A stretch of 46,367 nt of DNA from Acidobacteriota bacterium (lineage in GTDB: Bacteria > Acidobacteriota > Terriglobia > Terriglobales > Acidobacteriaceae). Shown here piece by piece: positions 37,701 through 46,273 of this stretch. How positions within the stretch are numbered: the stretch's first letter is position 1; every line of letters begins with the position of its first letter. The stretch lies in contig JAJYSV010000033.1 in NCBI GenBank assembly GCA_021793405.1, positions 1 through 46,367 on the forward strand, read 5' to 3'. Position numbers and translations under genes: made by a program. The notes beneath the pieces are model-generated. The model was not told the DNA's origin. It searched no databases and worked only from the letters and a program-made list of their open reading frames with translations.

Positions 37701-38082
37701 CGATTGGAAGACAGCACTGACCGTCCGGCATGGCTATGACTATAACTACAAGCTCAAAGCGATGCAGGTGGAAGCGCACTCCGGGACACTTCCGCTGGAG
37801 CATTCCTTCATTTCGGTGGACGATAGCAACGTAGTTCTCAGCGCGGTGAAAAAGGCCGAGGATGCCAACGGACTCATCCTCCACTTCTATGACTGGGCGG
37901 GCAAGGACAGCGATGTCAAAATCCATGTTCCGTCAGGAGCCACGTCGGCAACCATGACGAATTTGATGGAAAAACCTGAAGGGGCGCCACTGTCGATCAC
38001 GGGCTCGGACGAGATTACCGTGCCAATTCATCCCTACGACATCATGTCCGTTCGGATCGATTATCCGCACGGTCAGAAGTAG
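34717..38082 (+). CDS. Secreted alpha-mannosidase, GH38
   Basis: About 1121 residues. The ATG at 34717 has GAGGAG eight bases upstream and gives a signal peptide (RRNFVVVVALFFALLCISSSAKA, shown in part: hydrophobic 18-34). An N-terminal beta-sandwich-like region (about 80-205) precedes the catalytic domain. The zinc ligands and nucleophile of GH38 are visible: His290 and Asp292 in GNSHIDAAWLW, Asp402 in WNPDSFGYDWQLPQ, and His632 in FNEFHDLAAGSGI. A long C-terminal beta domain (from about 690) completes the usual layout. GH38 enzymes remove terminal alpha-linked mannose and retain configuration. It heads a probable operon with mutarotase, permease and kinase genes. Confidence 0.93.
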   Translation: MIHPLPKVLAQRLPRRNFVVVVALFFALLCISSSAKAQQNARAMAANNFAPQQTADALKALSSQSQAVVEGLSKLNSIPIEDWRLHVGDVDHGGSVSLDDSAWQVIHAPYRVNTTDTVWLRTWVEVPKTLHGYDLTGSRIWISSFRSDSVTLFFNGERVANGDDLEPIALFSSAKPGDKVLVAVRIGSSSRGSTFIRPIQTHVEFPANRPNPEDMYTEFVSAALLIPDLAKDVPAEKAQLEKAIGDVDMAALSTNDQQKFDNSLRQSQQDMEPLKPTLQEATFHLTGNSHIDAAWLWPRTETVDVVRRTFSTALQLMDEYPNYTYTQSAAQYNEWMAEKYPAMNAEIKKRIQEGRWELVGGMWVEPDLNMPSGESQVRQILIGQREFQQLYGVTTRIGWNPDSFGYDWQLPQIYKKSGIDYFVTQKLAANETNPLPFKLFWWESPDGSKVLAYFPHGYGNNDLSPIRLTNDLVKARTYSPGMLDIMDLYGIGDHGGGPTRAVLDEGEHWMQPGKVIPTMQFGTAQSYFSSVEKKIAPDSPTWNYQAMAHGAGALPAPPQGEISIPTWNDELYFEHHRGTYTTQADQKRNMRNSEEWLLNSEKYSSLAWLDGKSYPQIELNEAWKKVLFNEFHDLAAGSGIGVIYKDAQRDFDQVHWATNEVSSKALGTIEARINTRAAGAVPVVVVNPLGWERSGLVNVDVQMPAATPNGISVLDVKDRVLPSEVLSSDPQTNTYRLLVEASDVPSLGYEVLHVVPGKRPFASDIKVSGMTLENTALKVTVDPKTGCITSLYNKKDNFEALAPGACGNQLQTFKDTPIADDAWNIDPGTLDHMVPITEVDSVKLVEQSPFRAVIRVSRHWQSSKFVQDIQLYANSDQVNIVNDIDWHETHVLLKSAFPLSVTSKMATYEIPFGTIERPTTRDNSWDEAKFEVSALRWADLGNGTNGVSLINNSKYGYDCKDNVLRLTFLRSPVSPDPNADRGHNHFTFALYPHAGDWKTALTVRHGYDYNYKLKAMQVEAHSGTLPLEHSFISVDDSNVVLSAVKKAEDANGLILHFYDWAGKDSDVKIHVPSGATSATMTNLMEKPEGAPLSITGSDEITVPIHPYDIMSVRIDYPHGQK

Positions 38083-38146
38083 TCGTTATCGCGAAAACGC
38101 TCGGGAGCCGATCTTTTTGAACGGGCTTCACTCGGGGGAAATTTTG

Positions 38147-39307
38147 ATGCCGGCGACCGAATCCATTCGATGGAAAGGGCGCGACGCCACGCGACTGTCC
38201 AATGGCCTGGTCGAGATGACCGCTCTGACGCAGGGCGGCCATCTCGCCGAGTTCCGCTTCTCTAATCAAAATGTGACTTCGTCTGAGAACGTGCTTTGGG
38301 AATCGTCCTGGATGGCTCCGGGGCACGCTGGAAGTCGGCTGGACGAGCAATTGGAGACGGGTGGCTTTACAGGCCACGCCCTGTGCCTCGATTATTTCGG
38401 AGCTCCATCGCCGGAAGAAGCTGCGGCAGGCCTTCCCATTCATGGCGAGGCCGGTGCAGAGCGTTGGAATGTGCATGAATTGGCCGAGACGGAAGGTACC
38501 GCATGTCGATGGACTGTGCGCTTACCCGTCGCACAACTTGACTTCGAACGGACCATCCGGCTGCTGAATCAACAGAGTGTCGTGTACGTGGAAGAAACTG
38601 TCCACAACGAACGCGACGTCGATCACATCTGCCAATGGGTGGAGCATGCGACCTTCTCTCCTCCATTTTTGAGTCACACCGACAGCACGTTGGCCGTCTC
38701 GGCCACTCTCGGAATTACCTCGCCGACCGAGTATGAAGGTGGGTCGCTGCTCGCGGTCAATCAGGAATTTTCGTGGCCCTATGCGCCTCGTCAGGGCGTT
38801 GAGGGATCCACTGTGGACCTGCGGCGACCCTTTTCCACGGAAGGCTTTGGTTTCGGGGCCGCAGTCGAACTTGATCCGCGGCGCAAGGTGGAATTCCTGC
38901 TGGCGATGAACTGGAAGCTGCGTCTTGGTGTCGGGTATTGTTTCCGCCGGGAGGATTTCCCATGGATGGCAATCTGGGAGGAGAATTGTGCGCGGTTGGG
39001 TCAGCCGTGGAATGGAAACACGCAAGCCCGTGGAATGGAATTTGGTACCACGCCGTTCTCTGTTCGAGGTGAAGAGGCGCGTCGCAGAGGGAACATCTTT
39101 GATAATCCAACCTGGTGCGTCATTCCTGCACACGGACAAAAGACGGCGCGGTATTTGATTTTTCTGTTTGCGATTCCCGATGGAATACACTCCATCGAAA
39201 ACGTCGAAATAGAAGGCGACGCTATCGTTCTCTCCGATGAGCGAGCCAAGTTTTCCTTTTCCGTTTCCGCCTTGGGGTGTAGAGATTTTCTTTTACCTAA
39301 TGGCTAA
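38147..39307 (+). CDS. Galactose-mutarotase-like protein (aldose 1-epimerase superfamily, tentative)
   Basis: About 386 residues, starting 64 bases after the alpha-mannosidase. The ATG at 38147 follows GGGGGA by seven bases, better than the TTG at 38117. No signal peptide is seen, so it should act in the cytoplasm. The fold pattern is beta-rich, with GGHLAEFRF near the start, GLPIHGEAGAERW (His99), a middle WVEHATFSPPFL and late DFPWMAIWEEN. This is the arrangement of aldose-epimerase/mutarotase-like proteins. Its likely job is to interconvert sugar anomers between hydrolase and kinase. Assignment to the superfamily is moderately sure; catalytic residues were not verified. Confidence 0.68.
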   Translation: MPATESIRWKGRDATRLSNGLVEMTALTQGGHLAEFRFSNQNVTSSENVLWESSWMAPGHAGSRLDEQLETGGFTGHALCLDYFGAPSPEEAAAGLPIHGEAGAERWNVHELAETEGTACRWTVRLPVAQLDFERTIRLLNQQSVVYVEETVHNERDVDHICQWVEHATFSPPFLSHTDSTLAVSATLGITSPTEYEGGSLLAVNQEFSWPYAPRQGVEGSTVDLRRPFSTEGFGFGAAVELDPRRKVEFLLAMNWKLRLGVGYCFRREDFPWMAIWEENCARLGQPWNGNTQARGMEFGTTPFSVRGEEARRRGNIFDNPTWCVIPAHGQKTARYLIFLFAIPDGIHSIENVEIEGDAIVLSDERAKFSFSVSALGCRDFLLPNG

Positions 39308-39547
39308 TAAGTAGAGTTAGCGGCTAGCTGCAATCCAGACGATCGGTAGTTGACTGAGGACAGCCTGTTCACGTGGAAAAGACGAAAGTTTACAGGTGGG
39401 AGCGGCCTTGCTGAAATGATGGAAGAAAGATTGCAGGCGTAAGGCGGAATTCCTGGTACGGTGATCGGCGGGGTGGAACCGGGAGTATGCCGCGGCGAGC
39501 CGCACGCTCGCGCGGCGAACCGCAACGCTCGAACGAGGGGTTGTTGG

Positions 39548-40786
39548 ATGGCGATGGAAAAAGTTGCGGTCGGAACAGCGGTCGAGGTCCAGCAGCCCAA
39601 TCGGCTGTTATGGGTATTGTTCGCTTCCTACTTTACGTTTGGGATTGTGCTCAACGTGGTGGGAGTGGTGATTCCCATCGTGATTCGTCAGTACCACCTC
39701 AGCTTGTTCGCCGGCGGCCTGCTGGCCTTCGCCCTCTACATTCCATTTGGCGTGTGCTCGATCCCAGCCGGTCTGGCGGCGGACCGATTCGGTTCCAAAC
39801 CCGTCGTACTGGCCGGAGTGTTGTTGATGGCGGTTGGCTGCGGCGCCATTCCCTGGGCGGCGAATTTCGTGGCCATCACCGCTCTGGCCTTTGTGATCGG
39901 CGCCGGCGTGGCGTTGTTGGAAACCGCTGGCAATCCGCTGGTCGAGCGTCTGGATCGGCGTGAGAATTACCATCGCAATCTCACCCTGACGATTGGCTTT
40001 TGCGGCATCGGAGCCTTCCTCGGCCCCATCTGCCTTTCCGCCTTGCAATCGCATGGTCAGCCCTGGCAGCGGCTCTATGTGTACTATGCCCTTCTCTGCG
40101 CCACGCTGCTGATTTTCCTGGCTCTCTCCCATTTTCCAGAAGGAGAGATCCTCGCCCGCGATAAGCTTCGCCTGCGCGAGGTCGGAAAAGTTCTCGCCCA
40201 TCCCATCGCCATCACCTATTTTCTGGCCGTCTTTTTCTATGTGGGAGCTGAAGTAGGAACCGCTTCCTGGATCGTGAAATTCTTTCAGCAGGTGCATGGG
40301 TTGGGAGAGGTGAGAGTCGCCGGCCCCAACCCGAATGCGTGGCTGAGCTATCTGCCCGCACTTCCCGTTTTGACCGTCTCTCTGTTCTGGGGCTTGCAGG
40401 CGATAGGCCGCCTGACCAGCGCCCCCGGAATACAAAAGCTCGGCGCGCGCCCCATGCTGCGGCTCTACACCTTCGGCGCGCTGGCCTCGCTTGTGCTGGC
40501 CGCCTTCGCTCCGGTCCACGTCGCCGCCTTCGCCTTTGCCGCCTGCGGATTTTTTACTTCCATCCTCATCACTCTTTTATTCAGCGGCGCCATCCATTCC
40601 TTTCGCGAATCGCAAGGCACCATCTCCGGCTTGCTGGTCACCGCATCCATGGGCGGAGCTGTCATTCCTCCGCTGGTCGGCTTTGCCGCTGACCACCTCG
40701 GCATCCAACTCGCCATGATGGTACCCGCCCTCTGCTTCCTCTATGTCCTAGCCGTCTCCTTCCGCGGTAAAGCCTCCTATGAATGA
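39548..40786 (+). CDS. MFS sugar permease, FHS family (glucose/galactose/fucose:H+ symporter-like)
   Basis: About 412 residues with some 12 hydrophobic segments. ATG codons at 39548 and 39554 follow GAGGGG; the open frame back to 39461 has a charged, non-membrane N-terminus and was not used. FHS-like features are the first helix WVLFASYFTFGIVLNVVGV, the loop GLAADRFGSKP between TM2 and TM3, and LETAGNPLVERL in TM5. Members import hexoses, fucose or amino sugars with protons across the inner membrane. The gene overlaps the ROK kinase by eight bases, so imported sugar would be phosphorylated directly. It lies 240 bases after the mutarotase-like gene; no separate promoter was recognised in that gap. 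Confidence 0.88.
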   Translation: MAMEKVAVGTAVEVQQPNRLLWVLFASYFTFGIVLNVVGVVIPIVIRQYHLSLFAGGLLAFALYIPFGVCSIPAGLAADRFGSKPVVLAGVLLMAVGCGAIPWAANFVAITALAFVIGAGVALLETAGNPLVERLDRRENYHRNLTLTIGFCGIGAFLGPICLSALQSHGQPWQRLYVYYALLCATLLIFLALSHFPEGEILARDKLRLREVGKVLAHPIAITYFLAVFFYVGAEVGTASWIVKFFQQVHGLGEVRVAGPNPNAWLSYLPALPVLTVSLFWGLQAIGRLTSAPGIQKLGARPMLRLYTFGALASLVLAAFAPVHVAAFAFAACGFFTSILITLLFSGAIHSFRESQGTISGLLVTASMGGAVIPPLVGFAADHLGIQLAMMVPALCFLYVLAVSFRGKASYE

Positions 40787-41771
40787 AACGATATTTCCAC
40801 ACAATGCCAAGAAGAACTGGATTGGTGTCGACGTCGGTGGCACCAAAACCGCCATCGTGCTTTGCTCTGAACCACCCATCATCCTGGAGCGGGTTGCATT
40901 TCCCACCTTGCCGGAACAGGGCCCACAGCGGGCCCTCGACACGATTCAGAAGACGATTCACCAACTCATCCAGAAGCACGGCCTCGCCCCGGCCGACATT
41001 GCTGCCATTGGCGTCAGCTGCGGAGGTCCATTGGACCGCGTTGCTGGAGTCATTCAATCGCCTCCTAATTTGCCCAACTGGGACAATGTTCCCATCGTCT
41101 CGACACTGCAGCGCGAATTCGGCGTCGATTGCAGGTTGGAAAACGATGCCAACGCCGGCGCGGTCGCCGAACATCGCTTCGGAGCAGGGAAGGGAACCCA
41201 GCACATGATCTTCCTGACCATGGGAACCGGCTTCGGCGCTGGCATCATCGCCGACGGTCGCTTGTACCATGGAGTCTCGGACACCGCCGGTGAAATCGGG
41301 CATGTCCGCCTCACCAGTTCCGGACCCGTCGGGTACAACAAGGCGGGATCCGTGGAAGGCTGGGCCAGCGGTGGCGGCATGGCGCAGACCGCTGTCCAAC
41401 AAGTGAAGGCTGCAACTGAAAAAGGTGAAGTGACGTCGCTCGCTGCTCAACTAGCGACCAACAAAACCCTCACCGCCAAAGACGTTGCCGACGCTGCGCG
41501 GCAAGGAGATGCAGTGGCAAAACGAATTGTCCACAGCACCGCGGAACGCCTGGGAGAGGCTCTGGCGATTCTTGTCGACTTGCTGAATCCAGAGCTGATT
41601 GTCATCGGCGGACTCGCCATGCGCTTCGGAGACAGCCTTCTCGCGCCGGCGCGTATCGTCATGCAGAGAGAGGCGCTCGACGTTCCCGCCAGGGCCTGCA
41701 AGATTGTGCCTGCTGCTTTAGGCGAACAAATCGGCGACATTGCCGCCATCTGCGTGGCCATGGGCTTTTAG
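40779..41771 (+). CDS. ROK-family sugar kinase without the usual zinc-binding cysteines
   Basis: A kinase of 330 residues that overlaps the permease gene by eight bases. The phosphate-binding motif GVDVGGTKTAI (about 16-26), the catalytic-Asp region LENDANAGAVAE and LTMGTGFGAGII are standard for ROK kinases. GEIGHVRL supplies the His normally at the zinc site. The following cysteine cluster (usually CxCGxxGCxE) is replaced by GYNKAGSVEGWASGGG, so no zinc would bind there. This variant is a recognisable ROK subgroup and need not be inactive. There is no N-terminal DNA-binding domain, so it is an enzyme rather than a repressor. The substrate is probably a hexose such as mannose, glucose or GlcNAc from the locus. 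Confidence 0.9.
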   Translation: MNETIFPHNAKKNWIGVDVGGTKTAIVLCSEPPIILERVAFPTLPEQGPQRALDTIQKTIHQLIQKHGLAPADIAAIGVSCGGPLDRVAGVIQSPPNLPNWDNVPIVSTLQREFGVDCRLENDANAGAVAEHRFGAGKGTQHMIFLTMGTGFGAGIIADGRLYHGVSDTAGEIGHVRLTSSGPVGYNKAGSVEGWASGGGMAQTAVQQVKAATEKGEVTSLAAQLATNKTLTAKDVADAARQGDAVAKRIVHSTAERLGEALAILVDLLNPELIVIGGLAMRFGDSLLAPARIVMQREALDVPARACKIVPAALGEQIGDIAAICVAMGF

Positions 41772-42267
41772 ATATGCAAAGGCGCACAGTTGTTCGGCGC
41801 CTACATGGGCAAGCTCGGTCAGATCGCGCGGCTCGCTACCACGTCCAGAAATCCCGCCGTGAGCCGTCGCACCGCGACAAAATACCGAATCGGTCTTCGT
41901 CGATTTCACTTCGCGGTCCAATTATTCCCGGAACGATTCAAAGTTACTGTAGTTGAAAGCAAGCTTGTTTCCGCCGACTGTAACGGAGAATCTACCGCGT
42001 AATAGCGAGACAAGCCCATACAGATAGCGTCACAGACCATCTCATGTGGTTGTTTCGGGAATGATATTCCAAGCGACCGGTACCCGAAACTAACTACACT
42101 TACTGTCAATCCAATTTCTAGCGGATTACTGTGAAACTAATGATTGGATATATACCGATGACTCCATGTTCGAGAGCGATTCCGTATAGGAATTACTTCT
42201 AGTTTGCAAGCTCCAAATCGATCGGAATCCGCTCGCAAGTATCGAAAGCCAATGGCCAAGAAACTTC
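41772..42267. other. Long non-coding region upstream of the TonB-dependent receptor
   Basis: No gene was recognised in about 500 bases. The stretch turns AT-rich toward the receptor. Three inverted repeats are visible: imperfect AAGCAAGCTTGTTT (41957-41970), GTTTCGGG (42052-42059) with CCCGAAAC (42083-42090), and ATTCC-gtata-GGAAT (42179-42193). They could be operator sites for the strong promoter that follows. Confidence 0.5.
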
Positions 42268-42296
42268 TTGACAGCGATGGTCTAAATCACGATAAT
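42268..42296 (+). promoter_or_regulatory. Sigma-70-type promoter of the TonB-dependent receptor
   Basis: TTGACA (42268-42273), an exact 17-base spacer, and GATAAT (42291-42296): one mismatch from full consensus. The expected transcript start is near 42303, with a leader of about 56 bases. Confidence 0.75.
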
Positions 42297-42358
42297 TCGA
42301 TCCCGGGAACCAAATACCCAATTGAACGTAGTTCTAAGAATTTTTTCGGGGGTCTTAA

Positions 42359-45300
42359 ATGAATCATCAGGAGTGCTGGTCGAACAGGGGACAGCTTCGT
42401 AACCAGAACAAGATAAATCCAACTCCGACAGACAAGGGAGCTTCCATCGGGAAGGGGACACGCACAGGTCTTTTGTACTTTTGTGCCGTGCTCTTCATTT
42501 CCATGCTCTTCTCTTCGGCTGCATTCGCTCAGTATGACGTCGGTTCAATCGTCGGATACGTTACAGATCCATCCGGAGCTGTGGTACCCAATGCCAAAGT
42601 TACCGTCACCAACGAGGGCACAAAGGAATCGCGCGCAGTGTCGACCGATGCGCAGGGGCACTACACATTTACAAACTTGGTGCCGGCACCCTACGCTGTG
42701 ACGGTTTCAGCCCCAGGCTTTCAATCGTTCACGAGCAGCGCCAACCGGCTGCCATCCAACACCACCATCGACATCGACGCGAAACTGACAGTCGGAGCGC
42801 AGACCCAGACGATCAATGTGTCGGGTACGGCTGCCGTGTTGCAGACCCAGTCGGCGGCGGTACAGGCCGAGGTCACCGGAAAAAGAATTCAACTGCAGGA
42901 ACTGAATGGCCGCAACCCGGTGTATATGGCGCAGTATCTTCCCGGCGTCGCCAGCGGGGCCACTATCTCAGACTTTAACTTCTCGTTCAATAGCGGCGAT
43001 ACGTTCAACATCAACGGCGCCCGCACTCAGGACACCCTCTACACCATCGACGGCGCTCCTGCTGTCCGTACCCGCGACGACGGCGAACTGATTGCCGGCG
43101 CCAACACCGACGCCGTGCAGGAAATGCAAATACTGACCGCCGACTACTCGGCGGAATACGGCGGCGCTTCCGGCGCTCAGGTCCGCATCGTCACCAAGAG
43201 CGGAACCACTGACTTCCACGGTTCCGCGTATGAGTATCTGCGTAACTCGGCCATGAACGCCAATACCTGGTCCCGCAACCTGAATCCTTCGACTCGATTT
43301 GTTACGAATCCGTTCCGCTATAACAACTTCGGATTTTCCGTGGGCGGCCCGGTTTGGGCTCCCAAGGTGCCGGTCCTCGACAAATTGCGAAACAGGTTCT
43401 TCTTCTTCATCAATGAGGATTGGATTCGCTATCGCCAGACGGATAGCAGCTCGCAATCGGAACCGACCGCCAGAATGCGCCATGGCGACTTCAGCGAATT
43501 ACTGGTCTCAAATCCCTGGTATAACGCTGGAACGAAAATCTACGATCCCACTACCTGTCCAACAGTGGGCGCAGCTAGCTGCGTTGCATATCCCAACAAC
43601 CAGATCCCCGCGGGCCTGAGCCCGAACGGCATGGCGATCATGAACTCCGCTCCTGCACCCACTCCCGGCTACCAGAACGGAACTGCGAACTGGCTGGGCG
43701 TCGCCTCACACCCAATCAACCAGCGGAAAGGTCAGGTCAACGGCGATCTCCTGACTTCTCCGAACAACCATATCATGTTCCGTCGCTCTGACAACTCCTA
43801 TACGGAGACGTCTCCGTTCAGCGAGGGCTCGGACTTGGTGCCCGAAGTGCTCCTCCGTCCAAACCAGGTCGACTCCCTGGGCTGGACCTGGACTATCAGC
43901 CCCACCATGATCAATGAGGCGCATTTCAGCCTCAGTATCGACGATGTATACATCACGCTGCCCTCCACGGATCTTGGCTTGAATCGTGCGTCTGTAGGCG
44001 GTCGCGCTGTCACGCCCTATTCCCCCAATGGGATCAACTTCACGTACATCGTTCCTGGCCCAAAAACTGCGGAAAACAAGATTCCTACTGTCAATGTTCC
44101 GCAGTTTCAAAATATCAATGGCGGTCCATATCCCTCCCACTCTTCCGGTATCATCTACGCCGGATCGGATACTTTGACCAAGGTATGGGGGAACCACACG
44201 TTCAAGGCCGGAATCTTCTTCGACTACGCGGGTGAGAACGATAACGACCAGATTAACGTCTCCACCGTCCCAGGAGGCGCCAGCAACCAGAACGGTACCT
44301 TCTTCATCAGCGATAACCGCACCGGATACGGCGCGACTTCTGGCGTAGGCGAGGCCAACCTTGCTCTCGGTCTGGCCGACAGCTACACGGAAATTGGTAC
44401 TCGCGCATTTACAGTATGGCGCGGCAAATTGTTTGAGGAATTTGCTCAGGACAACTGGCAGGTTACCCCCAAACTGAATGTCGATTACGGTCTTCGCGTC
44501 AGCACGGTACTTCCGCCGTATGCGCAATGGGCCAATGCGGACTACTTCGATCCCGCCAGCTACAATCCGGCCAATGCGGTCACCATCAACTCATCGGGCT
44601 TGGTGGTTCTGGGCACTGGCAACGCCTTTAACGGCATCGTCATTCCTGGATTCAGCAAGTTCCCAAGTACTGCCGCGCAACATAATGTCCTTGCCGCACA
44701 GCCGTCGCCGCAAGGCGATATCTGCGCCGGCCAGCCCTGCACCGGCCTCTTCGCTCCCAACCTAAGGAAAGGATATGTGAATAAGACCACCCAGTGGCAG
44801 CCACGCATCGGATTTGCATATCAGATCTATCCCAAAACCGTGGTCCGCGGCGGTATTGGCCGGTTCGTAGAAAACAAGGGCATCATCGACAACGTCTTCC
44901 CGGGCGGCAACTCACCGTTCCAGCCCACAGTGTCGGTCAACAATGTGCAAATGGACAATCCAGGTGCGCATATCACCACGGCTGTCGAGCCGGCGATTAC
45001 CTTCACCAGTATGAGCCGGAATCTGGTTCCTCCGACCCGTGTGAACTGGAATCTTGCCATCCAGCAGCAGCTACCGTGGCATTCCACCGGGCTAATCGCC
45101 TATGTGGGGGCCGCCGGCAGACATAATTGGCTGGCCCACGACATCAACCAGGTTCCAGTAGGTACTCTGCTCAATCCTGCCAACGCCGGCAAACCACTCG
45201 CAGCCCTTCGGCCCTATAAAGGCTTCAACTTCATCGATCTGGAATACGATGGAGCCAGTGAAGCCTACGAATCACTGCAGATGTCCTATCAAAAGCAGTT

Positions 45301-46024
45301 TGGTCAGGGCTCTGAAGTCGGCGCCTCCTACACCTGGTCGAAGGACATGGATAGCGGTTCCAATTACCACACCATCGTCCCCGACACGTATGACACCTCC
45401 AACCTGTGGGGGCCTTCAGAGTTTGACAAGCGTAATGTCCTGACTCTGAACTGGCTCTATACCGTTCCATTCTGGAACACGGAAAACACGATCCAGGCGA
45501 AGTTGCTCGGCGGCTGGCAGTTTAGCGGTAGCGCACAATTCCAGACCGGCGCTCCGTGCTCCGTCGGTGCTGGCTCCAGCAACGACTATGCTGGAGTCGG
45601 TGAGACAGGTAACTTCAACTGCCAAACTGGAGTGGGCCAGTTCTGGGTGCAGAACGCTCCCATCAGCACGCCCAAAAAGTTTGCCGGTCCAAATGGCAAC
45701 CCCAGCAGTCCGAAATGGTTCAATACCACCAGTGGCGGCCAGGCTATTTGGACTGCGCCTCCTGCTGGCACCTTCAACCTGCAGAAGAACATTCGTGACA
45801 ATGTCTACTCGCCCGGTATCCAGATGTGGAACATGGCGATGATCAAGACGTTCCGCGTCTATAAGTCGAATGAGTTCCAGTTCCGTGCTGAAGCGTACGA
45901 CGTCTTCAATCACGCGGACTTGGGCGGTGCGCAATACAACCCCACTTCGGCGCAGTTTGGCGAAGTGACCGGTAAGAACGACAACTCTCGGCAACTGCAA
46001 GTAGGTCTTCGCTATCAGTTCTAG
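42359..46024 (+). CDS. TonB-dependent receptor with carboxypeptidase-regulatory-like domain (acidobacterial SusC-like/Oar-like)
   Basis: Outer-membrane receptor of 1221 residues. The ATG at 42359 follows a G-rich CGGGGGT. A long positively charged leader ends in a signal peptide (about 37-57, cut in AFA-QYD). A carboxypeptidase-regulatory-like beta domain spans about 62-145 (GYVTDPSGAVVPNAKVTVTN). The plug domain is at about 150-300 (NINGARTQDTLYTIDG, AEYGGASGAQVRIVTKSGT), followed by a large beta-barrel ending in LQVGLRYQF with the C-terminal aromatic residue. Such receptors import glycans or other large ligands using TonB energy. It has its own promoter and tandem terminators, so it is a single-gene transcript. 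Its place beside three glycosidases suggests a glycan ligand (inference). No SusD-like gene is present. Confidence 0.94.
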   Translation: MNHQECWSNRGQLRNQNKINPTPTDKGASIGKGTRTGLLYFCAVLFISMLFSSAAFAQYDVGSIVGYVTDPSGAVVPNAKVTVTNEGTKESRAVSTDAQGHYTFTNLVPAPYAVTVSAPGFQSFTSSANRLPSNTTIDIDAKLTVGAQTQTINVSGTAAVLQTQSAAVQAEVTGKRIQLQELNGRNPVYMAQYLPGVASGATISDFNFSFNSGDTFNINGARTQDTLYTIDGAPAVRTRDDGELIAGANTDAVQEMQILTADYSAEYGGASGAQVRIVTKSGTTDFHGSAYEYLRNSAMNANTWSRNLNPSTRFVTNPFRYNNFGFSVGGPVWAPKVPVLDKLRNRFFFFINEDWIRYRQTDSSSQSEPTARMRHGDFSELLVSNPWYNAGTKIYDPTTCPTVGAASCVAYPNNQIPAGLSPNGMAIMNSAPAPTPGYQNGTANWLGVASHPINQRKGQVNGDLLTSPNNHIMFRRSDNSYTETSPFSEGSDLVPEVLLRPNQVDSLGWTWTISPTMINEAHFSLSIDDVYITLPSTDLGLNRASVGGRAVTPYSPNGINFTYIVPGPKTAENKIPTVNVPQFQNINGGPYPSHSSGIIYAGSDTLTKVWGNHTFKAGIFFDYAGENDNDQINVSTVPGGASNQNGTFFISDNRTGYGATSGVGEANLALGLADSYTEIGTRAFTVWRGKLFEEFAQDNWQVTPKLNVDYGLRVSTVLPPYAQWANADYFDPASYNPANAVTINSSGLVVLGTGNAFNGIVIPGFSKFPSTAAQHNVLAAQPSPQGDICAGQPCTGLFAPNLRKGYVNKTTQWQPRIGFAYQIYPKTVVRGGIGRFVENKGIIDNVFPGGNSPFQPTVSVNNVQMDNPGAHITTAVEPAITFTSMSRNLVPPTRVNWNLAIQQQLPWHSTGLIAYVGAAGRHNWLAHDINQVPVGTLLNPANAGKPLAALRPYKGFNFIDLEYDGASEAYESLQMSYQKQFGQGSEVGASYTWSKDMDSGSNYHTIVPDTYDTSNLWGPSEFDKRNVLTLNWLYTVPFWNTENTIQAKLLGGWQFSGSAQFQTGAPCSVGAGSSNDYAGVGETGNFNCQTGVGQFWVQNAPISTPKKFAGPNGNPSSPKWFNTTSGGQAIWTAPPAGTFNLQKNIRDNVYSPGIQMWNMAMIKTFRVYKSNEFQFRAEAYDVFNHADLGGAQYNPTSAQFGEVTGKNDNSRQLQVGLRYQF

Positions 46025-46040
46025 ACCGCAATTCCAACCA

Positions 46041-46069
46041 CTGCCGCGCAGCCCAAAACTGTGCGGCAG
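46041..46069 (+). terminator. First hairpin of a tandem terminator
   Basis: Arms CTGCCGCGCAG (46041-46051) and CTGTGCGGCAG (46059-46069) pair over 11 bases with one G-T wobble, loop CCCAAAA. Only a short TT follows, so alone it is a weak terminator. It starts 16 bases after the receptor stop. Confidence 0.6.
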
Positions 46070-46085
46070 TTAGAAATCCAAACCG

Positions 46086-46121
46086 CTCCCGTACAGCCCA
46101 AAACTGTACGGGAGTTTTTTT
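46086..46121 (+). terminator. Rho-independent terminator of the receptor gene
   Basis: Perfect 11-base stem CTCCCGTACAG (46086-46096) / CTGTACGGGAG (46104-46114), loop CCCAAAA, followed directly by seven T (46115-46121). Textbook form on the + strand. Confidence 0.92.
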
Positions 46122-46273
46122 CGATGCCTCTCGCTGGAAATACTAAGTGCTATCCATCGACTTGCTCGCAATCCTGGCCCGCGTTGCGCGTCGCTGGATG
46201 GGCGAGTAGTATACGTAAGGACAAATCGTCACAACCAAGTAAAAGAGAACGTTAGACCAAGGTGGAATTCCGA

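Noticed and set aside
39608-40519. Minus-strand open frame of 303 codons opposite the sugar permease
   Set aside because: The sense strand encodes a 12-helix MFS protein; the antisense protein is Gly/Gln/Glu/His-rich without a family.
41772-42002. Small plus-strand open frames after the ROK kinase
   Set aside because: They have no ribosome site, Arg/Ser-rich composition and no motif; treated as non-coding.
46041-46121. Short repeated hairpins considered as the start of a CRISPR-like array
   Set aside because: There are only two units with different stems and a T run after the second; they are terminators.
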